From NCBI RefSeq assembly GCF_045679555.1, contig NC_092094.1:37340430-37404429 (forward strand): a stretch of DNA of 64,000 nucleotides, given 5' to 3'. Of the stretch, positions 1-63,437 are shown piece by piece (within the stretch, counting starts at the first letter, position 1; each line of letters begins with the position of its first letter). The notes under the pieces are model-generated. The model was not told the DNA's origin. It did no database searches and saw only the letters and a list, made by a program, of their open reading frames with translations. The translations under genes were made by a program, and so were the position numbers. This DNA is from Salvelinus alpinus (taxonomy: Eukaryota > Chordata > Actinopteri > Salmoniformes > Salmonidae).

Positions 1-680
1 TTTTCATAGTTTTACATTTCAATAGCTCCTTGGTCATGTCAATTACACACCTAAGAAGCTGCCGTGGATATACACCCACATTGCATAACCTCTAGTTATG
101 TCTCTTCTATATTGTTGTACATTAATATTAGTTTGACAATTAGGGGGTTCAGTCCAGTGTTGTGTTTACCCTTTTCTTTAATATTTATCCATAATAATTA
201 CTTATTTTCCCAGTTTTTTTCCCCCACAGTATTTAACACCGGTACACAGTAGGAGAGAGACAGATAATATCTCCTTTCGTCGTTAATATCAACCATAAAG
301 GAAAAGGGCAAAGTACGAGAGTCATGCTATTAATTGTCCAAAGCAGGGATGGAGAGTGAGCTAGTGAGGTAGGCTGCAGTGGGTTTGCTGGTCAATACAT
401 ATCCTGAACATGTAACCACAGTAATGGTGGCCAGTAAATCAATGAATAAAAATATAATATTGACAAATTCAACAGAATTTGTAGACCTTTAATATTTTCC
501 AACATGTCAACAGACACTTAACTTCAAATAAGTATGAAACATTTCACAGTGACATTTCACAGTGTTAACTTTCTCTTTATCCCAGAGCCTCTTCAGTGTG
601 GATGGGGTATAGCATACATTTTCAACAACAAAGACTGCACTTCCAGTTTGTGTTCTTTACTCTGTTGAACTATTTTGTCT
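1..680. other. AT-rich sequence without recognisable gene
   Basis: No convincing coding exon, RNA gene or repeat family is seen. Short open frames here have no recognisable content. Confidence 0.5.
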
Positions 681-689
681 TCATTCCTA

Positions 690-1010
690 GTTACAGCACA
701 TGGAACCACCGTTGGCATGCAAAACATTCAATCTAAAACAAAACAAAGCATAACACGTTATAAATCATATCAAATATCAATGTAGTATGACGAATGACGA
801 ATTAGCCATCCATTGTGTTATATCATAAATTGTCTTACATGCCGTCACTGTTGTCAAAAGATTATTAACATGTTAAATAAAGTTACTAACCCAGTCAGTC
901 TTTGGGCCACATACAGGTTCTTTATCAGTGGCACACATGAAGCAGTTGTTGGCTTTGTTGAACTCTGAAATCATAGGCATGAACTGAACATATGGCTGTC
1001 CGACACAACT
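690..1010 (-). pseudogene. PHD-like Cys-cluster fragment next to the Ulp1 pieces
   Basis: On the minus strand, about 1004-892 reads VGQPYVQFMPMISEFNKANN followed by CFMCATDKEPVCGPKTDW and a gtta donor. A further piece near 735-690 after a tttag acceptor reads IECFACQRWFHVL then stop. Joined in phase 0 this gives Cys-x2-Cys ... Trp-Ile-x-Cys-x2-Cys-x-x-Trp-Phe-His, the layout of a PHD finger. The final Cys pair is missing. The phase does not join cleanly to the Ulp1 piece at 1082, so the gene may be decayed, alternatively spliced or incomplete. Confidence 0.4.
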
Positions 1011-1081
1011 ACATACAAATAAAGAATTGACATTTACTTTGAATTAAATGTCATTACATTCCAGACATTTTTGGTATATCC

Positions 1082-1385
1082 TCAGTCATTTCTTTTCACA
1101 GTTGCTCCATGTGTTTTTGAAGGTTCCATATTAATTTGGGAGGGGATGTTGGGGAAGTTCTGTGCAACTTCCTTGGCCATCTACACCAAAAACTAAAATA
1201 TAATTTTTGACCTAATTGTCACATAACAGTTAACCATTCATTATTGAAAATATAACTATCAAACCTGCATTACAAAGACCCCGCAGCTGAAGGTGTCCTG
1301 CTGCATGGTGTGAGTTATTTCCCCTCCTTTCCACTTTATGTCCACCCAGTCGTCTTTTCCATGGCAGGATCTTCTCATTTTGAAA
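1082..1385 (-). pseudogene. Ulp1/C48-type cysteine peptidase fragment (two exon-like pieces)
   Basis: Read on the minus strand, 1385-1265 encodes EYFKMRRSCHGKDDWVDIKW and then GGEITHTMQQDTFSCGVFVM and Gln, ending at a gttt donor. QQDTFSCGVFV matches the catalytic-Cys box of Ulp1/SENP peptidases (Gln, Asp-x-x-Cys-Gly). After a 84-bp intron with tgtag acceptor, 1180-1082 continues MAKEVAQNFPNIPSQINMEP and ends with a stop at 1082-1084. The His and Asp parts of the active site were not found upstream (1386-2430), so this is a partial or decayed gene. Fish genomes carry many Ulp1-domain proteins linked to DNA transposons; that origin is inferred. Confidence 0.5.
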
Positions 1386-1389
1386 TATT

Positions 1390-2430
1390 CTCTTTTTTAT
1401 GTAAGCATAATGGAATTCGGATTAGTTATAGGCAAATGAATACACAAGCCAAATGTGTATGCTGTTTTCCTTATCACTATAATCTAGTAGTAATTTAGTA
1501 ATAGAGGTCATTTCCTTTATGCCCCATTCTACACACACAGCCTAAATTATAGGCACTGAACCATTTACAGGACAATAATAAAAGTAGCATATAGGATCCA
1601 ACCCTATCACAGAGTGAATAAATGTAGAGCGTTTGTAGACTTTAAAAAATATATATTAAGTGACAGTTTCATCAGTACGTGCTTAAAGAAAGTCATATCA
1701 CAAAGATCACAGATGACAGTGCCCACCAAATCTATGACAATAGAGAATGAAATGTAAGCACCAAAGTGCTGGCCATATAGAGTGGAATCAGGGTGTGATG
1801 AGAACCGGCATTCACTGTACATTATTAAGTTTGCAGATTGATCAGTTTTATTATATAGCACTTCAAAATAACAATGGACTTCAGTGGCTTCTTCAATGTA
1901 TAAGTGGCTCAAGTTACAGTGGAGCGAGGTTTAATTAGACTTGAGATTAAATACTTTAAGAATGAATAGATACAGTGCTAATAGAAACAAATTATATGTA
2001 TTTACCTTATGACTGCAGCTTTAAAATATACATATTTGTTATATTGTCGAGCAAATATCTTGCCTGGCATCAAATGTGATACGAACTATATATTGTAGCC
2101 TTGGTGTTTGGCACGGGGTATACATACTTAAATGATTGTTCAAACTGATAGAAAAATCTGGAAATTATTGATGACAAAATTGAATGGCTCAATAAAATGT
2201 ATAGGTTTTTAATAATTTGGGTACAACTACACATTTGGAGTGTTTATTATAGGCCTGTTGAATAAATATAGAATACAGCCTGTGACAACCGCTTTTAACT
2301 GCCTGTGAAGATCATAAAACAGACATTGACATTCGTATGAAGTTAGAAATTCAATCAGATTTATGACAAATAACCTCATAAATGATATATTCATGACGGT
2401 GTACTGTATTTCAAAAGTAGCGCCCCACAT
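1390..2430. other. AT-rich stretch upstream of ctcf
   Basis: I searched both strands for further Ulp1-type exons and found none that are convincing. The minus-strand frame at 1607-1912 has no recognisable motif. The stretch leads into the ctcf promoter. Confidence 0.4.
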
Positions 2431-2677
2431 GGCCAATCCCCATAATTCAATGTTTAGAACGGTTTACACCCACCCTCTCGCCACCGCCCCCCTTCAATGC
2501 ACAGGCGCACTAACTTTCACAAGGCCGCCATTTTGTGCGGAGCCCACTCTGCAAAAGCGGGAGAGGATTAAAACCGCAAGAGAAGAAGGGCGTAATTCTC
2601 AGCCATCTCTGTCTTATTGAAGAACATACTCTGGGCTTTCTGTCGAATTCAGCGAGGAATTAAACGACGAAGAGCAG
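2431..2677 (+). promoter_or_regulatory. ctcf: ctcf core promoter and non-coding exon 1
   Basis: A CCAAT box lies at about 2433-2437, a GC-rich run (CCACCGCCCCCC) near 2480-2493, and a YY1-type sequence GCCGCCATTTT at 2524-2534, the kind found at transcription starts of housekeeping genes. The stretch that follows ends in GAGCAG then gtaaag, a good donor at 2677/2678, so 2535-2677 is the likely non-coding first exon spliced to 4267. The start site itself is inferred; no TATA box is seen. Confidence 0.5.
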
Positions 2678-4266
2678 GTAAAGTAACAGTACTTTCCAGA
2701 AAAGGGGGCAGTTTTGCAGGAGCTTTAATCGGCCTCTAGGTGTCACGATGGGGCTCCCGGTCCAGGCGGTAGACGGGGGGTGTTTGTCTCCCTCTATCGT
2801 TATCGAACATTCAGCAAAAAAAACATTATAACTCAGAAGTTCAACGAAATGTCTCATTAACGAGTATTTTTAGAGCTATATTAGTTTGCACTTTGGCATG
2901 GATCGATCATTAAATACTTCGACGTGTTGGTTTAGTGTTTAGGCCAGGCGTCCATTTTATTTTTCTTCTTTGTGTCGTCTTTTACCCTGTGTCAAGATAG
3001 AAACTCGCGGCTGCGTATGAAGTCAGCGCGCGCCAGATTGTAGTTCAATACACGGGATTTACTAAATCGCACAAGCATAATCTAACTAGTTAGACCCCTA
3101 TCTACACAACGTTGGTTTCCACGCCACTAACTAACGTTAGTTTTGTTAGTTAGTAAAACTATCAATCGAAATTAGCTATAATTTACAAGATCGATTTACT
3201 GTCAATATTGCCCCACCTTGATAACGGCCTTCGCAAAAGCTAACGTTAGTAACCCCGTCCAATGATCAAACTAACGTTAAATAACTTTCTAATTAGCTAG
3301 TTAACGTTAACTGTTTTAATATGACCACATTAACTATAACTTCTAGCGTTAGCTAACAAGACTTTTAAAACGGTAAGGTCCTAGATGCAAAGGCTTCACA
3401 TTTTAGCAGACGCTATTTCTCTAGCAATATAAAAGTTAACTGGCTTGTTGCGCAGACCGAATTCAAACAAGGAAGATGCATAACATAAATGTCTCCGGTA
3501 GTCATTTTTACGAGCGTTTCCACTAGTACGACGTCTCCCTCCGGCCTCAAATTAATGCGACTTATCTAAAAAAAAATATGCTCTAAATGCCTCTCTTGCC
3601 AGCCCACTGCAGTTCGTCTTCCATCCAGTGTCCCCTGTCTGATTCAAAGCCTACATTGAGCTACAACGGCACTAACGTAAGTGAGCTAGAATGGATAAAA
3701 ACAGGGTAGAGCTCCCTCTACAACCCGGCTGGTAGCGGTACAAAAACATGACTACCTATATGACTTCATGTCCACTATCAAAGCGCTGTCCATGTTCACT
3801 GTGAATGAATGTCACATCATACTCGTAGGTTGTTTTTGATAATACCAGGTCAGCCACATTTGCTAGACTGGCTTAACTAGCCAGTGTCTGTGCACTAGCA
3901 GAATGTGTCTGTGCAAATACATGCGGTAGGTTTATGTAGATGTTCAACTTGTTTGTCTTCCCCACAGGTTGAGTGTCAGGTAACAGTCAGGAGAGTTGAG
4001 TGAGAAATTGAGCAAGCCAAGCAGATCTAGAAAGATGAAGTATTCCTTTCTAGTGCAGGTAACAATTTAGAAAGCTGAGGAAGTTGCATCATGTTTGAGA
4101 TCTTGCCTGAACTGAACACAGTACCGGTATGCCATTTTCAGTCTGTTAGGCCTTGCTAGATTGACCATGCGTCCTGGTACACTTTCAACATTTATTAATA
4201 AATGATTATGCGTTAAGATTGCATTTTTAGATTGTGCGTTGATTGGTTTTGGGGTGATTCTCTCAG
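2678..4266 (+). other. ctcf intron 1
   Basis: Intron between the inferred non-coding exon and the first coding exon. Its acceptor is tctcag at 4261-4266. It contains a cluster of AACGTT palindromes (about 3130-3360) and no repeat family I recognise. A weak alternative splice acceptor (cccacag at 3962-3968) could add another 5' UTR exon. No protein-coding segment is visible. Confidence 0.5.
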
Positions 4267-4275
4267 GTGTTACCA

Positions 4276-20363
<16,088 letters not shown>

Positions 20364-21985
20364 TCTAGCCCACACAGACTGCTCAAAGACATCCCCTTGT
20401 CTCAACATTTCCCTTCAACAAGTCTATCCTCTTCATACAATCTGCCATCTTACAAACCACTCCACTTTACACTTTTGGTTTTTGTCTTAAACAAATCGGT
20501 GTGTTTTCTTATCACTCTCAAACCCACTTCCTTCCATGCATTCACTGTAACAGTTTAAATTCCAGCTGCTTGGTCTGTAGAAATGTAGATATTTTTTTAT
20601 GAGAGGAATGTTGGAGAAATTTGTAATAATGGATCCCTTCATGGAGGGATGGTCGCTGAGGTTCGACACATGGTGGACATTGGGACTTTCTGTAGTGGTC
20701 AGTTTTTTTTTCTTTGTTTTTTTTCTCCCCGTTTTTCCCTCCAACTAATAAACTATTTTCTTAACCTGTTTGTGAGCTTGACATGGCAACAGTGAGTGCC
20801 AATAATTTCAGCCTTGTTATCTAGGACCTCTGCTGTAGACTAAAACTATTACTTTAGCTGTCAAAGGAAGTCCTTCCATTTTTTAACACTTTATTCACTG
20901 CATATTACATTTTACTTACTGTTATACTTGTCACAGATTATGGAGTTTGTAGAGGCTTACATTAACTACTATAATCAGGGACAGTGACATGCATCCACCC
21001 ACAAAGTTTTTAAGACTGCAGTTATGTTGTACAAATGGTAATCTTGGCTGGTTTTGCTTGTAAATACTTTTTTAGTTTTATTACAAACATATTTTAATCT
21101 TTTTCTAGTGATCTAAAGAACTTTAATGCTGGGGGAAAGGAACTCTTAACCATAGCTGTTTGGAACACAGGCTGTATGTGAATTTCTAATCTCTAAAGTG
21201 GGAGGCTTTGCCCACTCTGTAAATCATGTTGGAGATATGACCTTTCCGGTTTTTAGCTTTTTAGCCTGAATATCTAGTGTTTTTTTGGGAGGTACAGAAG
21301 ATAGCAGCTTTACTCACTCTTAACCTACCTAACATCTCGACCGCATGGAATACTGTTAGAGGTTTTGAAAGATGACCATGTACGTCTTGTTTTACTTTTC
21401 AAGATAAGGTAGAGAGATTGTGATGTAAATTGCGCCCATGTTCTGGAAAGCTTTAATCAAGTTCTGTGTGAAAATGTAAAGGAGGGAGGTGTCCAATTGA
21501 ACTAGCTTCAGGTCTTAACTGTAAATGAAAGATGATTATTAAGGCTTTGGTAATCTTGTGAAGTAGAATGTTTCTCCCAGTTCACTGTTCATTTCTCAAA
21601 CCATTTTGTCCTAACGGTGCAGTTTTGTTGTGGGATGTATACAGACGCGGTCAGAGGGCCTTGTGGAATTCTGATTAGGAGGTTCAAAAAGGGGAGGAGA
21701 GAACTATAAGGGAAAGGTATTTTGTATAAAGGTTGTTAGTCGTATCAGAGAACAATGTCCTTTCTTTCATAGAACATTTGAACCTGATACAACATGAAGC
21801 TTCCTTCTATATGTAATTGCATTTAAATTGCTTTTGTCAAGCTCTTAAAAATTCTAGGTTGATGCATTTTTGTACCTGGCTGTACTGTGTAAATTTTACA
21901 ATGATCTGAAAACCAACATGAATACTGTTTGTTGGTATGCAGAATGTATTACTGTACAGCTAATAAAAAGATATTGGCCTACTCC
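20364..21985 (+). other. ctcf: ctcf 3' untranslated region with two poly(A) signals
   Basis: After the stop there is about 1.6 kb of AT-rich sequence without transposons. AATAAA occurs at 20747-20752 and again at 21962-21967. The absence of mobile elements, in contrast with the introns, suggests conserved 3' UTR up to the distal signal. Use of the proximal signal would give a short UTR of about 400 nt. Confidence 0.6.
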
Positions 21986-22280
21986 TGTTTTTTCCTTTGT
22001 ATTTTTTGTTGAAGTTCTTTTGACATTACTATGTTATTGCAGCAGATCATGTAAGGATCTTTAGCAAAGGTGATACTGAAAGGGTTGTCATTTCCTGTCT
22101 CAGGGCTCCTAGCTTGCTATGGTTTCAGTCTGAGTGTGGTTGACAGCAGCAGGATGTGTGTGTGTGTGTGTGTGTACCTCCCAGACCTGCCTGAGCTGCC
22201 TCCGCTGCTGCTACTCCCACGCTCTCTCTCTCTCCCTCTTTCTCTCTTACCCCTACTGACAAGAGCTGGGCCCAACATCA
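21986..22280 (+). promoter_or_regulatory. carmil2: ctcf-carmil2 intergenic strip and carmil2 5' region
   Basis: Only about 300 bp separate the distal ctcf poly(A) signal from the carmil2 ATG at 22281. The strip holds a short GT run (22157-22174) and a pyrimidine-rich stretch (22195-22255). No TATA or CCAAT box is seen. The carmil2 start site may lie here or the promoter may overlap the ctcf 3' end. Confidence 0.4.
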
Positions 22281-57858
<35,578 letters not shown>

Positions 57859-58458
57859 CCTGCTCATAGTCTATTTTCTATCATGTCTACCTTTGCCTTG
57901 CACGCCAGATTATGAAAAAAAAAAAATCTAAACTAAATGTTTTAAAAAGAGTAAATCCATACATATACTTGTTAATTATTAAAAAGTTGATTTTGAAGTG
58001 TCATTAAGTGCACTTTCCTCACTGCTTTAATTTGATGCACAAAGCTACAAAACCTTGGTTAATTCATTTATCAAATATTCAGCAGTGTTTTGCCTGAAGT
58101 GCATGGAAAACATGAAACATTATCTCAGTGATGATCATATAAAGTGCCAGGCTGTCTCATGGAGTGCAGCCTGGATAGTGGCCCCCTCATGATGAGTCAT
58201 CTGTGTGTAGTTTCTCCTTGGTAACGCCACATTACTCCCTCCGTTCACCACTAAGCCATGCTGCTGCTGGGAGTTGGCTAGTGGAGGCAGTAAAGGCACA
58301 GAAGTGCCATCTGTGTGTATGGAGAGGCAGAAAGAGATAAATAATCAGTCTATACTCTTGACACACTACTCTGGTGTCATGCAGTATTGTCAAAATGAGT
58401 TGAAATCAGTCTGGTGTAAAACAATACACTACTCAAACGATTATAATGTAAACATTTT

Positions 58459-60519
58459 TTTATTACATGAAAATATTAACAATTGGCACTTAATTTACTG
58501 TAATAAAATCAACCTTGTAAAAACAAAATCAATCCATGGATTCAAATCACATGGTAAATAAAGAGCATTAACTTAATGGAAATCGAGACAAACCAACTAG
58601 CTATAACAAACAGTGTGCAGTCATGCTACAATGAGGAAAGTTAAAGAACTTTAGAAAAATAAACTCTGTGATATTGAGGTGTCCAAGGCTTAGATGAGCA
58701 TGGCTTTCAACATGTCACTGCCAGGAAGTAGACCAGCTCTGGCCTGCTGTTAACTTTAATCACCACAAATGTCTACATTACAATAATGATTCATAACCCA
58801 ATAGTGTTATTGCCAAGCCAACCTCAATATCCTAATTTATTCCTATAACCTTTCTGCTCTCAATCCACCCCTTGTATTATTACTGCACTTATAATGGTCA
58901 CTAATCTGCTGATAGTTTTGGACAATCCGCATGCAGTGGTGCTGAATAATTTAAAAAAACATTTTAGTGTAACTGTAATTAATGCTTGATTTCGCTAGTC
59001 TTTGCTACTCTTGGCATGTAATAGAGATCTCTACAAAGTTGTGCTTTCCTATGATGGTATGTGATTTATTTCTTGCTAAATTTGACTTTACCCGTGTCCT
59101 TACACACGACTCCAGATTTATACTCAAGATACACTGTCAAAATCCTTAAAGTAGGATTTTGGGACATGGGGGCTTTCAGTTCAAACTAAATCAGTTGTAC
59201 ATTTTGTATTCGGTTCTCTTTGGTAAAGGTTTAAGAAATTCCACAAGGGTTTTTAAGGAAATTAGATTCACATTCATGGTTTAGAGTGAAGTTGCCTCTT
59301 ATTCCTTTAGCATAATCAATGCCAAAGTAACAATATATTACACTATTCCTATATACTGTTCACTATTAACACCAAGGCCAATATAAAATTAACAAAAACT
59401 GAGCAATGCAGCAAAGGTTCTTGAAAGAGATATACAATTCTATAAGTGTGTTGACGCCAGATAACCAAGTGCAGTCTGCTACTGTTTTGTGTTAAGATTT
59501 CACTCAGAAAGAAGCATGTTGCATACACACTGGACTTAACCCGCTGATCAACCATCTGAAAATACCCCTAACAATATGGAAAAATATTTAAGAGAATAAA
59601 ATAGATGGATCAACTCTATTCCTTGTGGTATTCAACTCTGAAGTCCGGAGCCTGATGGTGTTCTGTTCTACCTGACAATTAATTGCAGCCTCCTGATGTC
59701 CCAGGTCTAAATCAGTCCTTGATTAGAAGGGAACAATGAAAGAACGCAGTGGAACTGGCTTCGAGGTCGAGAGTTGAGTTTTTAGGGCCCTATGGTTCTC
59801 AGCAATATACAGAATGCCTCTATGCTTACAGAATAAACTGGAATGGGCTTAAATATTATGTACAAACTTTCTTTTACACATCCCAAGTAGGAATGTTAAA
59901 GTATGGACAATCTCTAATGCTATAAAACACATGTGGAAATAACACAAAGCTTAAAGTTGTAGCTATGTCTGACTTAAAATGTCAATACCAATGTCATATC
60001 ATCGAGCACTGTGCCTCATTGTAAAGATATTACACCTCACAGTCAAGACATTGTATTAAGCTGAATGACTTGGGGAGGAGCAGAAAATGTTCTCCTTTAG
60101 TGTTTCTCTAAAGGAATGCAGGCTCAGACATGTATAGGCTAGTCTTTTACAGGCCGTTGAACAGTAAAACTTAGTTTACTCAACCAAATTGTAGAGTGCA
60201 ATTTCTCTGGAATGTTTCATTCTCAGCCATGTGTATGATACACATATAACTCACAAAATGAGAAGGCTAGTTCAGAGTATAGTGCCACAGCCACACACAC
60301 AACAATCTGAATGAAAACTAACAAAGAATGAAGACAGAGCCCCTGGTTAGCCCTGAAATATACCACTTTGGAAAATAATCATGTATCAAACAAAGAGTAA
60401 TCCGGTAACGGTTATAGAAAATAAGGCCTCTGAAGGAACAGCTGTCTCTTGCATATGCCGTCCTGATGATTGCATGTTCTTCCCCCCTCACTCCCTTCTT
60501 GAATTCCTGTGTCCTAGTG
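58459..60519 (-). other. tmem170a: tmem170a 3' untranslated region (inferred)
   Basis: On the minus strand the sequence after the stop runs about 2 kb without a recognisable transposon until AATAAA at 58459-58464 (read as tttatt on the plus strand). Lack of repeats compared with the surroundings supports a long 3' UTR. No other gene is seen here. Confidence 0.45.
58502..58562 (+). terminator. carmil2: carmil2 poly(A) signals (candidate)
   Basis: AATAAA lies at 58502-58507 and at 58557-58562, giving a 3' UTR of about 650-700 nt after the stop at 57858. They fall within 110 bp of the candidate tmem170a signal on the opposite strand (58459-58464). Choice among them is inferred. Confidence 0.4.
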
Positions 60520-60972
60520 CTAGAGTGTAGCTAGGACTCTGAGGAAGGATATAATGAGAACACAGAAGGACTGGCCCACTCCAAACACCAAGGCCTCCAA
60601 GGAGATCATCCTCTTCCCTGCTGCTTTGTACACCCCAGCTATGGCAGCACCTACAAGCACAAATATTTTTGTTTTGTTTTGAGCAATGTATAAAATAATT
60701 TGAACATCATGGCTTTGAGCAGTGAGTTGATGAATAGTGATGTTTGTGTACTATAATGGATCATGTTTATAGCTTATCAGAAGATGAGGTGAATAACTCA
60801 CTGGTGAGGACTCCACCACACACAAGGCCCACGATGCCCATCAGTAGGATGGCGATGGGCATGAAGCGGGCCATCTTGTGTTGTCGCAGGGTGGCGAGGG
60901 CCAGGAGAGCAGCGGGGAGGTGGAACACCAGTGAAGAGACAGCAGCCCACAAGAAGACGCCATACCACATCT
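60520..60972 (-). CDS. tmem170a: TMEM170A, small three-pass membrane protein (last two coding exons)
   Basis: Membrane protein family with a role in ER sheet and nuclear-envelope shape. Exon 60802-60972 (minus) begins AG then ATG TGG TAT and encodes MWYGVFLWAAVSSLVFHLPA and ILLMGIVGLVCGGVLT. It ends in phase 1 at a GTGAGT donor. Exon 60520-60650 continues SAAIAGVYKAAGKRMISLEA, then FGVGQSFCVLIISFLRVLAT and Leu before the stop at 60520-60522. Three hydrophobic helices are visible. The LLMGIVG and FCVL segments favour member A over TMEM170B. The first coding exon, which ends just before Glu-Met-Trp, was not found between 60973 and 64000 and is probably outside the window. The gene runs tail to tail with carmil2. 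Confidence 0.92.
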
Positions 60973-61011
60973 CTGAGAGAAAGAGCAGAGGGAGTTAAGC
61001 AACTGAAGGAA

Positions 61012-61165
61012 GTAAGTGTAGGCAGGTAGCCTAGCGGTTAAGGGTATTGGTTTGAATCCAAGCCCGGCTAGGGGGGGAAAAAATCTGTCGATGTGCCCTT
61101 GAGCAAGACACTTAACCCTAACTACTGCTGTAAGTCGCTCTGGATATGAGCGTCTGCTAAATTAA
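61012..61165 (+). mobile_element. tRNA-derived SINE with L2-type tail
   Basis: GCAGGTAGCCTAGCGGTTAA (A box), GGTTTGAATCCAAGCCCGGC (B box), then CCTTGAGCAAGACACTTAAC and the tail CTGTAAGTCGCTCTGGATAT ... GTCTGCTAAAT. Plus-strand relative of the SINE at 24922-25088. Confidence 0.78.
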
Positions 61166-61577
61166 TACAATTTAGAAAATGCAAAAAATGCAAGCGCATC
61201 ATGATATAATAGAGCTATTCCATGTAAAAGGACCCATGAGCACCAACAGGTGAAGTTCATAGGAGCATGTCAAATGAAAGCCAATAGTCCGTTTTTTATT
61301 AAGGTATATATACATTTCTCCAACCAATTTCCATCCTAAAGTTAGGAATAAGCAAAGGCTTTGATTTCTGGTCAAACAAATGGAAAGGGGGTCTTAGAAA
61401 ACATCAACCAGAAAAAGTCTTAAAAGTTATTAGAAATACATCAAAACACAACGTTGAAGTAAAGACCCCTGCCTAATATCAACATTTATATTTCATTTTG
61501 GAGAAATGAATTGCCTTTGTAAGTTCAAAAAAATATTGCCTAGTGTACTGTAATTCTGTTACCAAAAAACCCACATA

Positions 61578-62051
61578 CAGTGCTGCAAAAACATTTTTGC
61601 CCCCTTTCTGATTCTCTCAATTTTTTATACTGTTTTCAACCAAAACCTAATATTGGATAAAGGGAACCCGAGTTTACAAATAACAAAAAATGTATAACCA
61701 TTTTCATGTAGACTTGATTGTGTGTTTTGGATCATTGTCGTGCTTTATGACCCAGCTGTGCTTCAGCTTCAGCTCACAGACGGAGGGCCTGACATTCTCC
61801 TGTAGAATTCTCTGATACAGATCAGAATTCATGGTTCCTTCTATTAAGGCAAGTCGTCCAGGTCCTGAGGCAGCAAAGCATCCCCAAACCATCACACCAC
61901 CATGCTTGACTGTTGGTATTTGTTTTATTTGTAAACTCAGGTTTCCTTTATCTAATATAAGGTTTTGGTTGAAGATCTGATAATTCAGTATTTAAAAAAA
62001 ATACACCAAAGTAGACAAAATTAGAAAGGGGCAAATACTTTCACAGAACTG
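61578..62051 (-). mobile_element. short Tc1-like deletion derivative
   Basis: TA flanks, ends CAGTGCTGCAAAAACATTTT and the inverse of ACTTTCACAGAACTG. Length is 474 bp. Minus-strand 61895-61704 keeps part of a transposase ([23 protein letters not shown]). The rest is deleted. Confidence 0.8.
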
Positions 62052-62544
62052 TATCTAAGATATTTTCACATTTCTCTCCCTCATGAGGGAGGATAGTAAA
62101 AGTAATAGTAGACCTACCAATTAGTTATCGTGTTTCTACTGATGACAATTTTGTTAATGAATTATTAAGTAGGCCTAATTAAAATGCATCAATCTGTTAC
62201 CAAATCAGTAACAGAATGAGGGAAAAATATATAACAGAATTACTGCAATAGAATTGTCTACATAGTAGTCACAAACCACAGTTGGGTCACCTGTTATGGT
62301 CTTCCCTTCCACTAACATACCGCTTTTTCTGTTGTGTTGTGGTAAAAGCAAGAGTGTGAAAACAGTCTGGGCAACCCCTTCCTCTCTCTCTCTCTCCAGT
62401 TAATTTCACCGCTCTCTTTCCATTTACTGTAACTAGCATCCTCACCCACTGACCACCAACCAATACAGGACGTCCCTGGACATTGAAAAGTAATTTAAAT
62501 TTGGTCAGTCCGCCCTGGCCTTGATTTCAACGTTGATTTTTGGT

Positions 62545-62940
62545 CAGGTTCGGAATGGCCTTGATTTCGGACTAAATCCGAACCAATCACAGACGCCTAG
62601 TTTCAGAAGTTTGGACAGCACAGTTCAGTACAGTAAAGAAAAGGAGTATAGTTCAGTACTACAGTGGAGTCGAGTTCAGTACAGTAGATCAAACTAGAGT
62701 ACAGTATAATACTCTACAGTACTGAACTATACTCTGCTCTGATTCAGAGGGGTTGGGTTAAATGCGGAAGACATTTCAATTGAATACATTCAGTTGTACA
62801 ACTGACTAGGTATCCCCCTTTCCCCTGTACTGAACTCTACTGTGCTCTACTATGATGTCCAAACTTGTGAAACTCAGAAGTCTATGATTGATACAGATTT
62901 GGTCCAGTCCGGACCAAATGTGGTCTTGTTCGGGGGCAGA
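62545..62940. repeat. fold-back element with TACAGTA-rich arms
   Basis: Left arm GAACCAATCACAGACGCCTA, AAGTTTGGACAGCACAGT and TACAGTA words pair with the right arm ACTGTGCTCTACTATGATGT, CCAAACTTGTGAAACTCAGA and GTCTATGATTGATACAGATT in inverted orientation around a unique centre (about 62740-62815). It is the same family as the arms flanking the LINE at 49803-52710. Confidence 0.65.
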
Positions 62941-63437
62941 GCTCATTAAAATAACCAGTTTGTAGAATAATGCCCAAATATGCATGATATTGCATATTTC
63001 TACCTTTGTGTACCTATTCAGGATACATCACCGTGAAGAGAATGACATTCATATCCATAATTATGCATTTCTTTAGTACTGATCAGGTATCCATGATGTC
63101 ATTCTGTTGTTGTTTTTCAACTCAAGGTGTCATAGCTGACACCCCATTCATTCTTTCTGCAGAATTTTGAATCTTATTTCAGAGTAGACTTAACAGTTTT
63201 TGGAAAACATGGTCACAAACAGAGAGATTTTATCATCATTCTGTTACTAAACTTTGCATCTGCACTGTTCTTCAAGTAGCCTAAATGTGTTATTTTATTT
63301 CCTGTGTTAACTGTTAAAAGTAATCTAGCTAGTCCTTGTGCATTGAGTTGTATCGTTTTTGTTTGGCGTGCATTTTAAAGTGAAACTTCGGAGTCTCAGC
63401 GTCATTCTGTTACCAAGGAATTGCCCAGAGGTTACAC

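Noticed and set aside
1607-1912. Minus-strand 101-codon frame as another Ulp1 exon
   Set aside because: It lacks the His-Trp or Asp motifs and has no supporting splice sites.
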